Assembly: GCA_028551475.1 (NCBI GenBank)
Contig: CM052354.1
Location: 10,375,172 to 10,439,171, forward strand
Source of the DNA: Casuarina equisetifolia
Taxonomy: Eukaryota; Streptophyta; Magnoliopsida; Fagales; Casuarinaceae
Direction of reading: 5' to 3'
DNA length: 64,000 nucleotides
The notes under the pieces: model-generated
Told to the model about the DNA's origin: nothing
Databases searched by the model: none
Seen by the model: the letters and a program-made list of their open reading frames with translations, nothing else
Program-made: the position numbers and the translations under genes
In this document: piece after piece, positions 45,983 to 58,904 of the stretch
Position numbering within the stretch: position 1 is the first letter of the stretch
Layout of the letters: each line of letters opens with the position of its first letter

Positions 45983-48981
45983 ATGTGGATTCTAGACAGC
46001 GGATGCTCTCGACACATGACTGGGATGAGGGAGCTCTTCTCAACGCTTGAGTTAAAAAATAAAGGTACGGTATCTTTTAGAGACAACTCCAAAGGAAGAA
46101 TAAGAGGAATGGGAACAATAGGTAACTCTGATACCCTACTTATATTTGAAGTGTTGCTTGTAGATGAACTAAAATTTAACTTACTTAACATAAGTCAATT
46201 GTGTGATAAGGGATTCAGAATAAAATTTGGAAAAGAAAATTGTCTTGTTGAGTATGCTGAACATAAAATTATTGGAAAAAGGAAAGACAATATCTATGTG
46301 CTTGATTTGAGCAAGATAAATGTTGAACAAACATGTTTGGTTGTAAATAAAAACATTGATGCTTGGTTATGGCATAGAAAGCTAGGACATGCGGGTTTAG
46401 CATTGATAGAAAAACTATGTAAGTACAATTTAGTAAAAGGTCTTCCTTCTTTAGAATTCAACAATGATAGAATATGTGAAGCATGCATTAAGGGCAAACA
46501 CACACAAAGCAGCTTCAAATCGAAGCTTGTGGTAAGCACATCTAGACCATTGGAAATACTACAAATGGACCTCTTCGGTCCTATGAGAACAACAACATTG
46601 AATGGTAAACATTATGTCTTAGTTATTATAGATGACTATTCTAGATTCGCATGGACATACATGCTTGCTAGGAAGGATGAGGCATTTGAAAAGTTTGTTG
46701 AATTTTGTAAAATGATTTAAAATGAAAAAGGTTTTTCAATTATAAAAATAAGAGCTGATCATGGTGGTGAGTTTGAAAACCAACTTTTTGAAAAATTTTG
46801 TTCAGAAAATGGTATTTCACACAATTTTTCAGCTCTTAGAACACCACAACAAAATAGTGTTGTTGAAAGGAAAAATAGAACACTTCAAGAGATGGTTAGA
46901 ACCATGATGTGTGAATATAACCTTCCTAAACATTTCTGGGGAGAAGTTGTAAACACAACCTGTTATATCTCAAATTGTGCTTTGATAAGACCTATTTTGA
47001 AAAAGACACCTTTTGAACTATTCTTTGAAAGAAAACCAAATATTTCATATTTTCATGTTTTTGGAAGCAAATGTTTTGTCTTGAATCATGGAAAGGAATC
47101 ACTTGGAAAATTTGATTCCAAGAGTGATGAAGGAATATTTCTTGGATACTCTCATACAAGTAAAGCATATAGAATATTTAATAAACACACTTTAGTTGTA
47201 AAAGAGTCAATTCATGTTAAGTTTGAGGATGAATGCCAAGGCACCCTAGAAACCGAGGCAAATGGTGGAACTAAAAGTGTTCCAAATAGGGTTGAAGTTG
47301 AGGGGGAGTCTGAGACTAGAGAACCCTCCTTCCCTAGAGTTAGGAATGAAGTAGATCATGATCACATTATAGGTAATCCAAATGATAGAGTAAGCACAAG
47401 GTCTCGAGTTCACAACATGTGTGAACATCAAGCCTTTTTATCTCAAGTAGAGCTAAGAAAGTAGATGAGGCTCTTGAGGATGAAAACTGGCTTCTTGCTA
47501 TGCAAGAAGATTTGAATCAGTTTGAAAGAAGCAAGGTCTGGAATCTAGTTCCTAGACCAAAGGATCATCCGGTCATAGGTACAAAATGGGTATTTTGGAA
47601 CAAACTAGATGAAAATGGTACCATCATTAGAAATAAGGCTAGATTAGTGGCACAAGGATATAGTCAAGAAGAAGGGATTGACTATGATGAAACATTTGCA
47701 CCTGTAGCTAGATTGGAAGCTATTCGAATCTTACTTGCATTTGCTTGCTGTATGAACTTTACCTTATTTCAAATGGATGTTAAAAGTACATTTTTGAATG
47801 GTATTATAAAAGAAGAAGTATATGTTGAACAACCACCTAGATTTGAAGATCCAATTTATTCGAATCATTTCTTTAAATTATCAAAAGCTTTATATGGTTT
47901 GAAACAAACTCCACGGGCTTGGTATGATAAATTAAGTTCATTCTTAATTAATCACAATTTTAAAAAAGGAAAAGTGGATAACACATTATTTATAAAGAAC
48001 AAAGGAAAAGAAATTTTGATTGTTCAAATATATGTTGATGATATCGTTTTTGGTTCTACTAATTTTGAATTATGTAAAGAGTTTGCCGCATGCTTGCAAA
48101 GTAAATTTGAAATGAGCATGATGGGTGAATTAACCTACTTTCTTGGATTGCAAATCAAACAAACCAACAAAGGGGCTTTTATAAGTCAAACCAAATACAC
48201 AAATGAATTGCTCAAGAAATACAAGATGCATGACTCTAAACCAATGAACACACCAATGAGCACTTCCCTATCATTATCTAATGATGTAGATGAAATCAGT
48301 GTAGACACTAAATTGTATCATGGTATGATCGGCTCTTTACTATACTTAACTGCATCCAGACCAGATATCATGTTTAATGTGTGTCTATGTGCTAGATATC
48401 AATCTAATCCTAAAGATCCGTATCTAGTTGCTGTTAAAAGGATATTTAGATATCTTAGAGACATGGTTTCCCTAGGAATTTGGTACCCTAGAGACACCAC
48501 TCTAGATTTGCATGCATTTAGTGACTCTGATTATGTCGGCTGCAAACTAGATAGGAAGAGCACGAGTGGTGGATGTCACTATCTCAGAAATATGCTCATT
48601 TCTTGGCACTCCAAGAAACAAAATTGTGTAGCTCTCTCTTCCATGAAAGCTGAATACATCGTAGCTGCAAATTGTTGTGCTTAAATTTTATGGATGAAAC
48701 AACAATTAGAGGACTATGGCATCTTATCACATAAGGTTCCATTAAAATGTGACAACACCAGTGCAATTAATCTTACTAAGAATCCTATTCAGCATTCCCA
48801 AACAAAACACATAGAAATTTGACATCATTTCATTCAGGATCATGTTAAAAAAGGAGATGTTATACTTGAATTTGTAAGCACTGATCAACAAATTGCAAAT
48901 ATCTTAACCAAACCTTTAGCTAAGGAATGGTTTTATGCACTTAGAAGAGAACTTGGAATGTTAGTTCCTGCAAATATTTAA
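45983..48981 (+). pseudogene. Copia-3 pol (PR-IN-RT-RH)
   Basis: Retropepsin WILDSGCSRHMTG is intact at 45986. GAG-pre-integrase is LWHRKLGHAG (about 46366). Integrase carries LQMDLFGP, RADHGGEFE and NSVVERKNRT for the three acidic residues. Reverse transcriptase (about 47500-48100) has YVDDIVFGS, and RNase H (about 48500-48900) has FSDSDYVGC. Stops: TAA about 46718, TAA about 48682 and TGA about 48821. Each fits a C-to-T change from CAA, CAA and CGA. A frameshift near 47440-47465 separates integrase from reverse transcriptase. The end is TAA 48979-48981. Confidence 0.92.
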
Positions 48982-49433
48982 ATTTCTTTATTACTGTCAT
49001 TTCTTTGCTCTTTTACTGTTTCACACAAGGCTTGATCTGAGGGGGAGCGGCTCTTCCACTCCCATGGCATCTGGTTAGTCTCCAAACCCTATCCTTACTG
49101 TTGCTCCGTATTACTTCATCTTTTTGCTTATGCCAAAAAGGGGGAGAGAATAATGTGCACATGTGAAATCTCATTTCTGATTATATTAAGTGCAGAACAT
49201 GGGATACATATCTCTCTAACTCCTATGTTTTATACAAATTTGGCACGCTCAAAATGTTCGGAACTTATTAGAAACATGCATAGGACTTGCTTGCGAATTC
49301 TGATCATATGAGAAGTGAGCAGTAAATAACTATGTGATGTTCAATATGCTGTAACTTCAAGTTATGCTATCATGAAAAACATGATTGATATTATGTGACA
49401 TGTGCCGTACTATTGAAATATTTTGTCATCATC
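48982..49433 (+). other. Copia-3 pol-LTR spacer with extra polypurine tracts
   Basis: No open frame is seen. CTGAGGGGGAGCGG (about 49037) and AAAAAGGGGGAGAGAA (about 49136) resemble the final polypurine tract, a pattern usual for SIRE-type elements. Confidence 0.6.
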
Positions 49434-49447
49434 AAAAAGGGGGAGAT
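49434..49447 (+). promoter_or_regulatory. Copia-3 polypurine tract
   Basis: AAAAAGGGGGAGAT directly before the 3' LTR TGTTGG. Confidence 0.85.
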
Positions 49448-51174
49448 TGTTGGAAAATAAGGGTTTTGTGTGTGACAAAATATATTTTTGAAGACATTTC
49501 ATAAAATATGTTTTTCATAAGTGCAAAAGAAAAATTATAAGAAGTAAAAGGTGTACAAATTATAATATCAATTAATGATATTATAAAGTAACCGGGTTCC
49601 TACATTTCTTAATAAAATGTCACTATATATAATGACATTTGAGAAGGTATTTATCTAAATTGCATTAGTTAAAATATCTTGAGTATAATGTTTGTTAAAT
49701 TAAATATGACATACACTGTGATGAAGAAAATGATGCTTGCTTATGTCTTAATGAAGGTTGGAATATATGCCCTTGTCTGGTGAAATAAATCTTTCTATCA
49801 AGGACATGCATCATACTATTCTCTGATTTATAGCACTCAGACCTTTTAAGCTTTTGGTCCATATCAACTCATCAGGCCTGCTCTCAGTCCATATTAGTCT
49901 ATGCTCTTAGGCTCGTTCTCAATCCATATTAGCTCGCGTTGTCAGGCTTGCTTCCAGTCTATATTAGCTCATTAGGCCTACTCTTGGTCTGTATTAGTCT
50001 GTGCTCTCAGGCTTGCTTTCGGCCCAAACCATCTCACAGACGTTGAGAATGAAACTCACCCTTTCATTAACATGGTCTCACTTATCTACCTGATGCCCTA
50101 AGCTAAAGAGTATCGAAGAGATGCCGAGATAAGAGAAAGCGAGAGAAAGAGGAAGACGGTGCCGCTAGTGACCGAATCCTCAACGGGAGGATTTCTGATG
50201 AGATCGATGTTAGAACGGTCTGATTCGAGATGGAGAAGGAAGATCTGAAGGCTATTCTACTGCTCCAACGGGAAGATAGCTCATGATTGAGGTTTGATGT
50301 GTTTGAAACCCTAGCCCTAACTTTTCTATTTAAGAGAAGTTGTTCTACAGAGAAGAAATTTTTTTTTTCTTTGCACAGATTCTGAAGTCTTTATTTGAGA
50401 AGAAATTCCATTACTGAGCTCAATCCTTGATCTTGCAATCTACTTAAGAATTCGTGATATTCAAGGCTACGGTGATATTGTGATTAAATACTTATCTATT
50501 TGCTTATATCATCGATTCAACCTTGTATAGTTCTGTTTATGTGCTGATTTCATTAAAACACAATTATTGCACATAAGCATTGAAAGGAACCCGAAACCCT
50601 AATTTACTCCATTTTAGGGTTTTTGTGAAAGGAGTTGAGAACTATTATATCTACATCATATTAGCTTCTATTGATTACAAAATCCCACTAATTGTCATAT
50701 TATTTGGGATTTGTAATTAATTGATAATCTTTTGATCATATTGTAATATCTTGTACAAGAGATTCCTTGAAGAGGAATTGTTTAAGTTAGGGAGAACATT
50801 TTCTCCTAACTTAGTTGAGTAAAGGAGACTTCAATCGGTTTGATTGAAGGAGAAGAGGGTGGACGTAGGACTCAAGGTATGAGTGCCAAACCATCGTGGT
50901 AAATCTGTTGTGAATCTGTGTGCTTATTGTTGCGTTAATCTCCTTAGAATACTTGCTGTGTTATTATTAGTCTTTGAACTTATAAGAATATTTGAAGTGT
51001 TAAATTGTGATACTATTTTTGTTAATTGGAAAGAAGAGTATTAGAGTTTAGAATTCTGATTGTGCCATACTGCTCTTGTCTCTGCGTCTACAAACTATTT
51101 CAAGCTTTAATTTTTCTTAAATAGCCTATAAAACAATTCAACCCCCCCTTTTTGTTAAGCCATAAAAACAAATA
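49448..51174 (+). repeat. Copia-3 3' LTR (1,727 bp)
   Basis: Paired with 42311-44038. The 20-bp palindrome is here broken by one base (49618-49637), and the last bases (CAAATA) are mutated from CCAACA. The target duplication follows. Confidence 0.95.
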
Positions 51175-52483
51175 CCTGTGAGTTGCTGCGTTTGGAAAAC
51201 TAGCACATCCATGACATATGGCAAAAGTACAGCGAGAGCATTTCAAAAATCCCATATTCGCACAATTTTCGCACTTCAGACCTGTGCTTATTATCAAAAA
51301 GAAAGAATGTGGGTGACACTCATGCCAAAACCTTTCTTGGACTACAGAACATTGCATGTTCGAGAAAAGCTTCAAGTCTCCAATTTCAAACTTATAAGCA
51401 AATCCATGATGATGACGTATACACCAATAACATTTGAAGGTTTCATTAATGGAAGGTATATATGACATCAAGTTGAAAGTGAATGGGAGACTTAAGAACC
51501 TAAAACTTCTCGGTAGTTAAGTGCAAAGGTAATGAAGAAAATAGTTACAATCTATGCAATTATAAAAAGGAATTGAGATTAATTGCATGCAACCCTCACA
51601 AACTTGATCATCCGAGGTATTCCTATAGTTGAGAATCAAAGCATGTTGATGGCTAAAATGTTTGATCTCTAGAGGCAAACTTCTTTCTCTCACTACAGAA
51701 TTGATATCCTTGATTAAGCCATTTACAAATCCTTGACTAAACCATTGATTGATTTCCATGGGTGCTGAATCATCGAATGCTTCCCTATCCTCCAAAATTT
51801 GATACTCTCTTGCACAATTCAAGTGTGTAGCATAATTACATTGTTGGCAATAATAGGCTGCATACTCGGTATTCAGCTTTAAAGAGTAGAGCTTACATAC
51901 TGTGTCGGCTTGCTCCTTCACTTGGGGAATAGAATATGTGACAATGAGAGAGTGACAATGAAGTAAGATTTTGGTAGTGTCCGAAAACCAAGCACAATTG
52001 GTGTGAACCAAGAGATAACATATGTTGCATATGCATCTAAGGTCCTTGCCATCCTCGTTGCACAGTTCCCAAGTGAATTGAATGTGTTTCAAGAATTGAA
52101 TGAATGCGTGCTGGTGACTGTCATCCTTATTTGGTGGCTGGTGAGAGGAACATTTAATGTGAAGGGAGAAATTATAATCATTGCAAGCGTAAAACAAGCT
52201 TTTTCTGTAATCTTTACCGCAAGCACAACAAAAACGCATTCGATTTGGTTCTGCCCAATGAAGGGAGTGGATTGGGTGCAAGGGATGCTCTATCTTTCCG
52301 GGTAGGTCATCACATGATTTATGGTAGTGCAAGTTGCATAAGGAGCATTTAAGGTAGGGAATGGATGATGCTTCCCTGTATGCCATACAAATTGCTTCTT
52401 TCTTTCCATTAATTTTTAGATCTTTGACGGAGATAAATTCATGGTCGTGGTTGGGACCTATGCTTTAGATCGCCTTTCGCCAT
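51175..52483 (-). pseudogene. DC1-3, main part
   Basis: The middle of a third DC1 paralogue on the minus strand, between two retrotransposons. It keeps DC1 modules 1-6 in one frame but carries TAA at about 52466 and TAA at 51517-51519, where DC1-2 has CAA (CTQLPRS). A Cys pair in the first module is lost (CMAYREA for CMICGEP) and a CxxC in module 4 has become CKLY. The gypsy element is inserted about five codons after the start and the SIRE element cuts it after ATHRY. Confidence 0.9.
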
Positions 52484-52851
52484 TGTTAGGACCTCACCTA
52501 CAACCTTACCTATCCTTTGAACATGTGGTAGAGCAAGGGCTGAATAAAGAATTAACTAAGGGGTAAATTCAGGATGAGGCAACACGAAGGGAAAGAAATA
52601 GGTAGATGGGAAAGAGAACGGCATCAAAGATCTGAGATGGCTTTGAGGGTTTTATATTATTGTTCTTGTATTTCCTTGCATTAGTGTAATTTGTAGACTA
52701 GTTAACTATAGTTGTTGGATTGGATTTGTAGTTGTAATCCGTTGGTTGTATCAGGGATTTTCTATGATTATAGGGGAAGTTCTGCCAAATTTTCCCTAGA
52801 ATCCTTTGTGTGAATCTAGGTTCTTGTTCATAGAGGTCATTGGTGCTAACA
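52484..52851 (+). repeat. Gypsy-1 5' LTR (368 bp)
   Basis: TGTTAGGACC to GCTAACA. It has 12 extra bases near its start (about 52499-52510) that the 3' LTR lacks but the inverted LTR piece at 59125-59260 shares. Confidence 0.9.
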
Positions 52852-52852
52852 G

Positions 52853-52866
52853 TGGTATTCGAAGCC
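52853..52866 (+). promoter_or_regulatory. Gypsy-1 primer-binding site
   Basis: TGGTATTCGAAGCC starts one base after the 5' LTR and corresponds to the initiator tRNA-Met site TGGTATCAGAGCC with changes. Confidence 0.65.
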
Positions 52867-52989
52867 ATTGATTTGGCACCCCATACTTGTCACCATAAAA
52901 CTATAGGTGATTTTTATGCCCGTATCAAGCAACTAGAGGTGCAGTCTACTGATATTTAGCAAATGAAAGAATAACAACTCCTCATCCTT

Positions 52990-54430
52990 TAAAAGCTTAA
53001 TGCTTTTTGCCCAAACCCGCCCCCTTTGCCCGTTCCCCCCATTCCTTCACCTGTCATGCCCAAATATTGCACCATGCCTAACAGACCCAACAATTCGGTC
53101 CTAGTCCAAGATCTCGACGGCCTCCCACCATCCCCGACCACCCTTCCTAGCCTCACCACCATCCCTCTAGCCACCACACCTCCTCCATCCAATACCAACC
53201 CCATTTCTCTTCCCCTTACCCTCCACTGCCCCTTGCGCCAACGCCTCCTTTCTCCCCTAACCCCATCACCCATAGTCCCACCGACCTCGCCCACCACCCT
53301 TTCCTCCTTATTCCCCATTTCTACTCTCATCGCCACCCTTTCCCCACCCATTACCTCGATCCATTCCCCCTTACCAACCTTCCTATAGCCCCCGATGTCG
53401 TCTGCGGTCATTGCTACTACAGGCCCCTCTAGGTCAGGGTCTACCCCCTCTTGGTACCCCACCCCATCTCTTGGGCCCCTTGGCTCGGCTCAAGCCAGCA
53501 AGGCTCTGGGCCCTCCTCTGGCCCGGGCCTTGAACCCCATTGGAGTCCCCCCTTCTTGAGCCCCTGGCCGACTCTCACGGGCCCCCTAACTAAACTCCAT
53601 GGCCAGCCCCCTGGCCGACCCTCACGAACCCCTTGGCAAGGCCCCCCGGCCAGATTCTTGGCCCGGTCTGCCACCTCACAGTAGCCTTAATTACATCAAG
53701 CCCACAAGGCCTCACAAGCCCCATGGTCCTTCGTAGTGCCCTATCCCCCACCCGTATAGGCAACCAGGCCCTCTTGGGCCCCTTGATCCTTACGAACCCC
53801 TTGGTCCGCAGGGGCCCCCTACTTTTCAGGGGCTACCTGCCCCTTCTTCCAAGGCTAGGTCTGCTACATATTGGGGCCCCCACTTTTATGGCCCCCTCCA
53901 CAACTAGAGCCCAAAGTCCTTTAGGGCTGGCTCCTCTCCTTGGGGCCTGGTGCACTATAGGCTGCTTGCCCACTAGGCCAGCCTGTGGGGGCCCTATTGG
54001 GACCCTTCTCTGCATCAGCAACATAGGCCTTGGGCTGTCCTAGGGTCCTCTTCTCTATGGGGCCAGCTAGGGCCTTAGAGTTACAATCAGACCCGCCCCC
54101 CAAGGCCCAACCAATCACCCCCCACCCTGGGGGCCTTCGTTTAGATTTGACGCCTCTAATGGCCCCAGCACGACTTTGCCAATTGCTATTGCCGTGGGGG
54201 GGGCGTCTTTATGGGGTATGTGGTCTAACCTTCCCCCACGGCTCAACCACCCATCACAGGTGCTGCTAGCACCCCTCCACCCCTGTCCAGCCCCTCATTG
54301 AGCTCGATACCACCCCTTACGGATACCCCTGTGAGCTCTATCGGTGCACCAGCCAGCTCCCATTCCCCAAACACCACCACTAGCCCCCCTATACCAGGTA
54401 CTCCCAGCTCTTGCACTCAACGCCTAGATT
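52990..54430 (+). repeat. GC-rich, Pro/Gly-coding low-complexity part of gypsy-1
   Basis: About 1.4 kb dominated by CCC, GGCC and CCTTGG-like words, in contrast to the AT-rich surroundings. Open frames exist on both strands and in several frames because stop codons are rare in such sequence; their products are Pro-, Ser- and Gly-rich. It sits between the primer site and gag, and is probably an expanded N-terminal gag linker or a filler segment. Its last 190 bases are the part copied, inverted, at 58905-59124. Confidence 0.6.
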
Positions 54431-57400
54431 TTCCTATTTTACGAGAGCCTAGCCTAAGGAATGGCTAACTAGCTATGAATTTTTCTTCTGTTTTGAATTA
54501 TTGGATAGTTATGCCAAAGTTAATTATACAGTGGTATATTTTAAGGATAAGGCTACCCAATGGGTAGGGCCCTATTTGCAGCACAAAGGTCGAGTTAGTT
54601 GGGAGCAATTCACAAAGGATTTGTGTAGAAAATTTGTTAAGAATGACGAGGGCAATCCTGTGGTAGAATTCCATTTGTTCCACCAAGCTACATCAGTAGA
54701 TGCTTATGTCAAGGATTTTGACCGCTTACAGTATCAAGTGTTAGATCAAAACCCTCATTGGACGGATCATGATTTTTTGGTAGCTTTTTAGTGGGGCTTA
54801 AGGATGAGGTGCAAGTAGCTATCACCTTATCCCATCCCATCGACTTAGATGCCGCCTATCAACAGGCCTTGATGCATGAGAATTTGACGATGGGCCTTAG
54901 TAAAGGACATTTCTCCTCCCCTATTATCCCTAGAAGTCACCCATGGCCTCCCCCTGAGCATGCTTGGGTTTCCTACCCACTTCGTTTGAGTAATGGTATG
55001 CACTTCTTGGCTAAGCATATCTTGGCAGCTTAGATGACGGCCCAACAAGCTCAAGGCTTGTGTTATTATTGTGATGATAAATGGGACCAAAACTGCATCT
55101 ACAAGAAGAAATAATTGTTCTTAATGATGGATGAGGATGGGCTAGAAATAGAGCCAGAGGTTGAGTTGACATTAGTTCATCAGCTTGAGGATATGGTTGT
55201 GCCCCTAGATCCCAAGGAGGTCCTCTCTATTCATACCATGGCTGGGGGGTGTTCCTTTAGCACCTTCTGATTAGTTGCCTTATCTGGCGCTTCATGCATT
55301 AGTTTGCTCTTTGATACAAGTGCCACTCACAACTTTGTTTATGAGAGCTTGGCTTGCCGGTTAGGATGTTAATTAGAGGAGACCCCACCTTTTCAAGTTA
55401 AGATTGCCAAGGATCAGCAGTTATAAGGCCACCTACAATGCTGCCAATTTCCTTGGTGAATTCAGGGCCACCACTTTGAGATGGAAGTTCACTTACTACC
55501 CATAGGAGGTTGTGATGCCATGTTAGGAATGCAATAGGTTGTGGGGGTCAACCCTATCAGCTTGGATGTCATTAGTCACACCTTGACGATACATGTTGCG
55601 GGCAAACCCGTGGTTTTGTGTGGCTCTCAGAGTAAAGGCATTACCTTAGAGGCCATGAGTGGGCCTAGTTTCTACAAATGGGTTTTTGAACACCCCCATT
55701 GCACCTTTAGTCAGCTTACCACCAACAAGTTGGTTAGAGAGAAAGAAGGATCCGAGTCAGCCTCTATAGTGACACCTCTGAGTTTAGCACGCTTACTTGC
55801 GGACTTCCTAGATGTTTTTAAGACTCCCACCCAGCTTCCCCTGATCAAAGAGTTTGATCATCACATTCCCCTACGTGAGGGGAGTGAACTGGTGAATTTG
55901 AAACCTTATTGCTACCCTTTCGTCTAGAAGGTAGAAATATAAAAGATGGTAGATGAAATGCTTTCATTAGGGATCATCCGCAACACTTCCAGCCCCTTTG
56001 CCTCCTTGGTGTTGCTAGTTAAGAAACATGATGGCAGTTGGCACTTCTGTGTAGATTATTGGGCCTTGAATGCCCTCACTATGAAGGACAAGGTCCCTAT
56101 TCCCATTATCAATGAGCTACTCGATGAACTCCATGGAGCTACTTGGTTCTCCAAATTGGATTTGTAGTTTGGCTACCATCAGGTACAGGTGTTTCCCCTA
56201 AATATTCCCAAGACTGCCTTCAGAACACATTAGGGCCATTATGAGTTTCTCGTGATGCCTTTTGGCTTAACCAATGCCCCAGCTACTTTCCAAGGCCTCA
56301 TGAATCATCTTCTCTAGCCATACTTCCAAAAGTTTGTGCTTATATTCTTCGATGACATTTTGGTCTATAGCCCAACTTAGGAGAGTCATGCCTACCATTT
56401 GCAAGTGGCGTTACAGGTACTCTGTGATCATTAACTTTTTGCTAAACAAAGTAAGTATGCTTTTGCACGTCAACAGGTAGAGTACTTGGGCCACATTATT
56501 TTAGACCATGGGATAAAGGTGAATCCCAAGAAGGTGGTGGACATGTTAGCTTGGCCTTGATCGACCACACTCCGTAAATTGCAGGGTTTCTTAGGGCTAA
56601 CTAGCTACTACCAACGATTCGTGAAAGATTATGGATAGATCCCTCAGTTCGACCCCCGTCTTGACCACCCCAAATTTTCACAAGCTGTTTGTCCTAGAAA
56701 CGGATGCTTGCTATGGAGGTGTTGAAGCAGTATTAATGTAGGAAGGTAGACCTATTGCATACCTTAGTAAGGTGCTAGCCCCGAAACACCTTGGACTCTC
56801 CACGTATGGGAAAGAATTGCTAGTTGTAGTGATGGCTGTACAAAAATAAAGGTCCTATCTACTTGGGAACCATTTCATCATCCACACTAATCATAGTAGC
56901 CTGAAACATTTGTTAGAACAACGTGTCTTCTTTACTCTTGTGCAACACAAGTGGCTCACTAAACTCTTCGGTTTGACCATGAGATTCACCATAAGTGAGG
57001 GACTAAGAACAAGGCCACAAATGCACTCTCACAGGTACCAGCTGAACATGAGGACTTTGAGTTATAAGGAATGATGATACTCTAGCCTCGTTGGATCCAG
57101 GAGATAGTCTAGAGCTATAGGGGCAACACATTCATGCAAAATTTGATTGCCTAATTGATCCTTGATACCACGGCCCAATCAGATTACAAGTTAGACAAGG
57201 GCGTTCTTCAGTTTAAGGGTAAGATTGTTGTGGGTGACCGAGGATTGGTGCGCGACCAAATAGTGCAACAATTTCATGATACAAGCATTGGCAGACACTC
57301 AGGTATCCGTGGAACACTCAAAAGGTTCCAACAACACTTCCATTGGCCGAAGATGAAATAGACAATGACCAATTGGGTAGCCAAATGTGGGGTGTGTCAA

Positions 57401-58521
57401 CAATATAAGACAAAATGAGTGCCAACTTCCAGATTGTTACAACCACTACCCGTGCCAAACCAAGTGTGGCAAGACATTTCCATGAACTTTGTGGAAGGCT
57501 TACCCCTTAATAAGGGTAAAAACACTATTCTAGTAGTGGTTGATCGCTTCACCAAATATAACCACTTCATAGGGATTAGCCACCCATTCACTATAGCCCA
57601 GATTGTCACTATTTTCATTGATGGGGTGGCTAAACTCCATAGGCTCCCAACACTATTGTGAATGATCGCAACCCTATCTTCATGAGTAAATTCTGGGAAG
57701 AGACATTCAAGATGTTGGGAGTTAAGTTGCTATGAAATACTTCTTATCACCTATAGACGGATGGGCAAACAAAACGAGTAAACTAGTGCTTGGAGCAACA
57801 TTTGAGATGTGCGAGTGGAGAACAGCCTAGGAAGTGGCATTCTTGGTTACCCTTGGCGGAGTGGTGATATAACACTAACTACCATAAAACTTTGGAAATG
57901 ACCTCGTTTGAAGCACTCTATGGCTACAAACCATATCATGCTCCTTATCACAACTTTACCTACACCAGAAACATGGAGGTCGATGACTTTATGCGAAAGA
58001 GACTGATTGGTTAGAATTAATCAAGTCTCACTTACACAAAAGCCGGGCTAGAATGTTGTTTCATGCCAATCACGAACGCTCTGAGCAGCAATTTGAGGTT
58101 GGAGACTTATTCTACCTTAAGGTATAGCCCTACCGCCAGTATACATTCTTGGGGTGGTGAGATCACAAGCTAGCCCCTTGATACTATGGATCATATAAGA
58201 TGACTGACCGCATTGGCCGAGGTGGCTTATCGCCTTACACTTCCATTAGAGACTACCATTCATCTGATTTTTCATGTCTCACAATTCAAGAAAGCCATTG
58301 GCCAGCAATGTAAACTATATCTTGGCATTCCTTTGTTGGATGGGGATGGTAGACTTTTGGTGGAGCCACAGAAGATACTTGCTCGACGCATGGTAAGAAG
58401 AGGAGATCAACCGGAAATAGACTTACTGATTCAGTGGTCAAAGCATCCTAAGTACAAGTTAACATGGGAGGATGTTGAGTACATCCAGTGCCAATTTCTT
58501 GCTTTTTCACTTGACCCTTGA
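54430..58521 (+). pseudogene. Gypsy-1 gag-pol remnant with chromodomain-like end
   Basis: The retrotransposon gag domain lies at about 54480-54900 (DKATQWVGPYLQHKGRVSWE), with a damaged zinc knuckle (CYYCDDKWDQNCIYKK) near 55060. The protease motif is LFDTSATHNFV (usual DTG is DTS) near 55310. Reverse transcriptase (about 55950-56630) has FFDDILVYS near 56350. RNase H follows at about 56690-57000 (LETDACYGGV). The integrase finger and core lie at about 57270-57900 (HSGIRGTL, CGVCQQYK, WQDISMNFVEGLP). A chromodomain-like segment (RRGDQPEIDLLIQWSKHP, about 58396-58450) ends at 58521. There are many stops and frameshifts. Confidence 0.88.
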
Positions 58522-58536
58522 GGATAAGGGTCATTC

Positions 58537-58549
58537 AAAGGGGGAGGAT
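58537..58549 (+). promoter_or_regulatory. Gypsy-1 polypurine tract
   Basis: AAAGGGGGAGGAT directly before the 3' LTR. Confidence 0.8.
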
Positions 58550-58904
58550 TGTTAGGACCTCACCTATCCTTTGAACACGTGGCAGAGCAAAGGCTGAATA
58601 GAGAATTAACTGAGGGGCAAATTCAGGATGAGTCATAACGAAGGGAAAGAAATAGGCAAACGGGAAAGAGAACGGCATCGAAGATTTAAGATGGCTTTGA
58701 GGGTTTTATATTACTGCTATTGTATTTCCTTACATTAGTGTAATTTATAGATTAGTTAATTGTAGTTATTAGATTGGATTTGTAGTTGTAATCCGTTGGT
58801 TGTATCAGGGATTTTCTATGATTATAGGGAAGTTCTGCCCAATTTTCCCTAGAATCCTTTGTGTGAATCTTGGTTCTTATTCATAGAGATCATTGGTTCT
58901 AACA
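58550..58904 (+). repeat. Gypsy-1 3' LTR (355 bp)
   Basis: Paired with 52484-52851 at roughly 90% identity over the part compared. It ends TCTAACA and is followed directly by the inverted fragment instead of host DNA. Confidence 0.9.

Larger units (their letters stand above)
42311..51174 (+). mobile_element. Copia-3: SIRE/Maximus-like retrotransposon
   Basis: An 8,864-bp element with LTRs of 1,728 and 1,727 bp. The target duplication is CTTGT (42306-42310) / CCTGT (51175-51179), with one difference. It lies between codons of DC1-3, which resumes in frame on the other side. Long LTRs, a gag with UBN2-like and CCHC parts, the [10 protein letters not shown] active site and several GGGGGAG tracts before the 3' LTR place it in the SIRE/Maximus lineage. 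I see no env-like frame between pol and the 3' LTR. The LTRs differ at about 10 of the first 400 positions, so insertion is fairly recent. Confidence 0.96.

Noticed and set aside
48982..49433. A possible env-like frame in the SIRE-type element
   Set aside because: Some relatives carry one after pol, but only about 450 bases remain here, without a usable open frame.
53000..54270. Several overlapping open frames on both strands, rich in Pro, Gly or Arg
   Set aside because: All come from one GC-rich low-complexity block in the gypsy element. None carries a recognisable domain.
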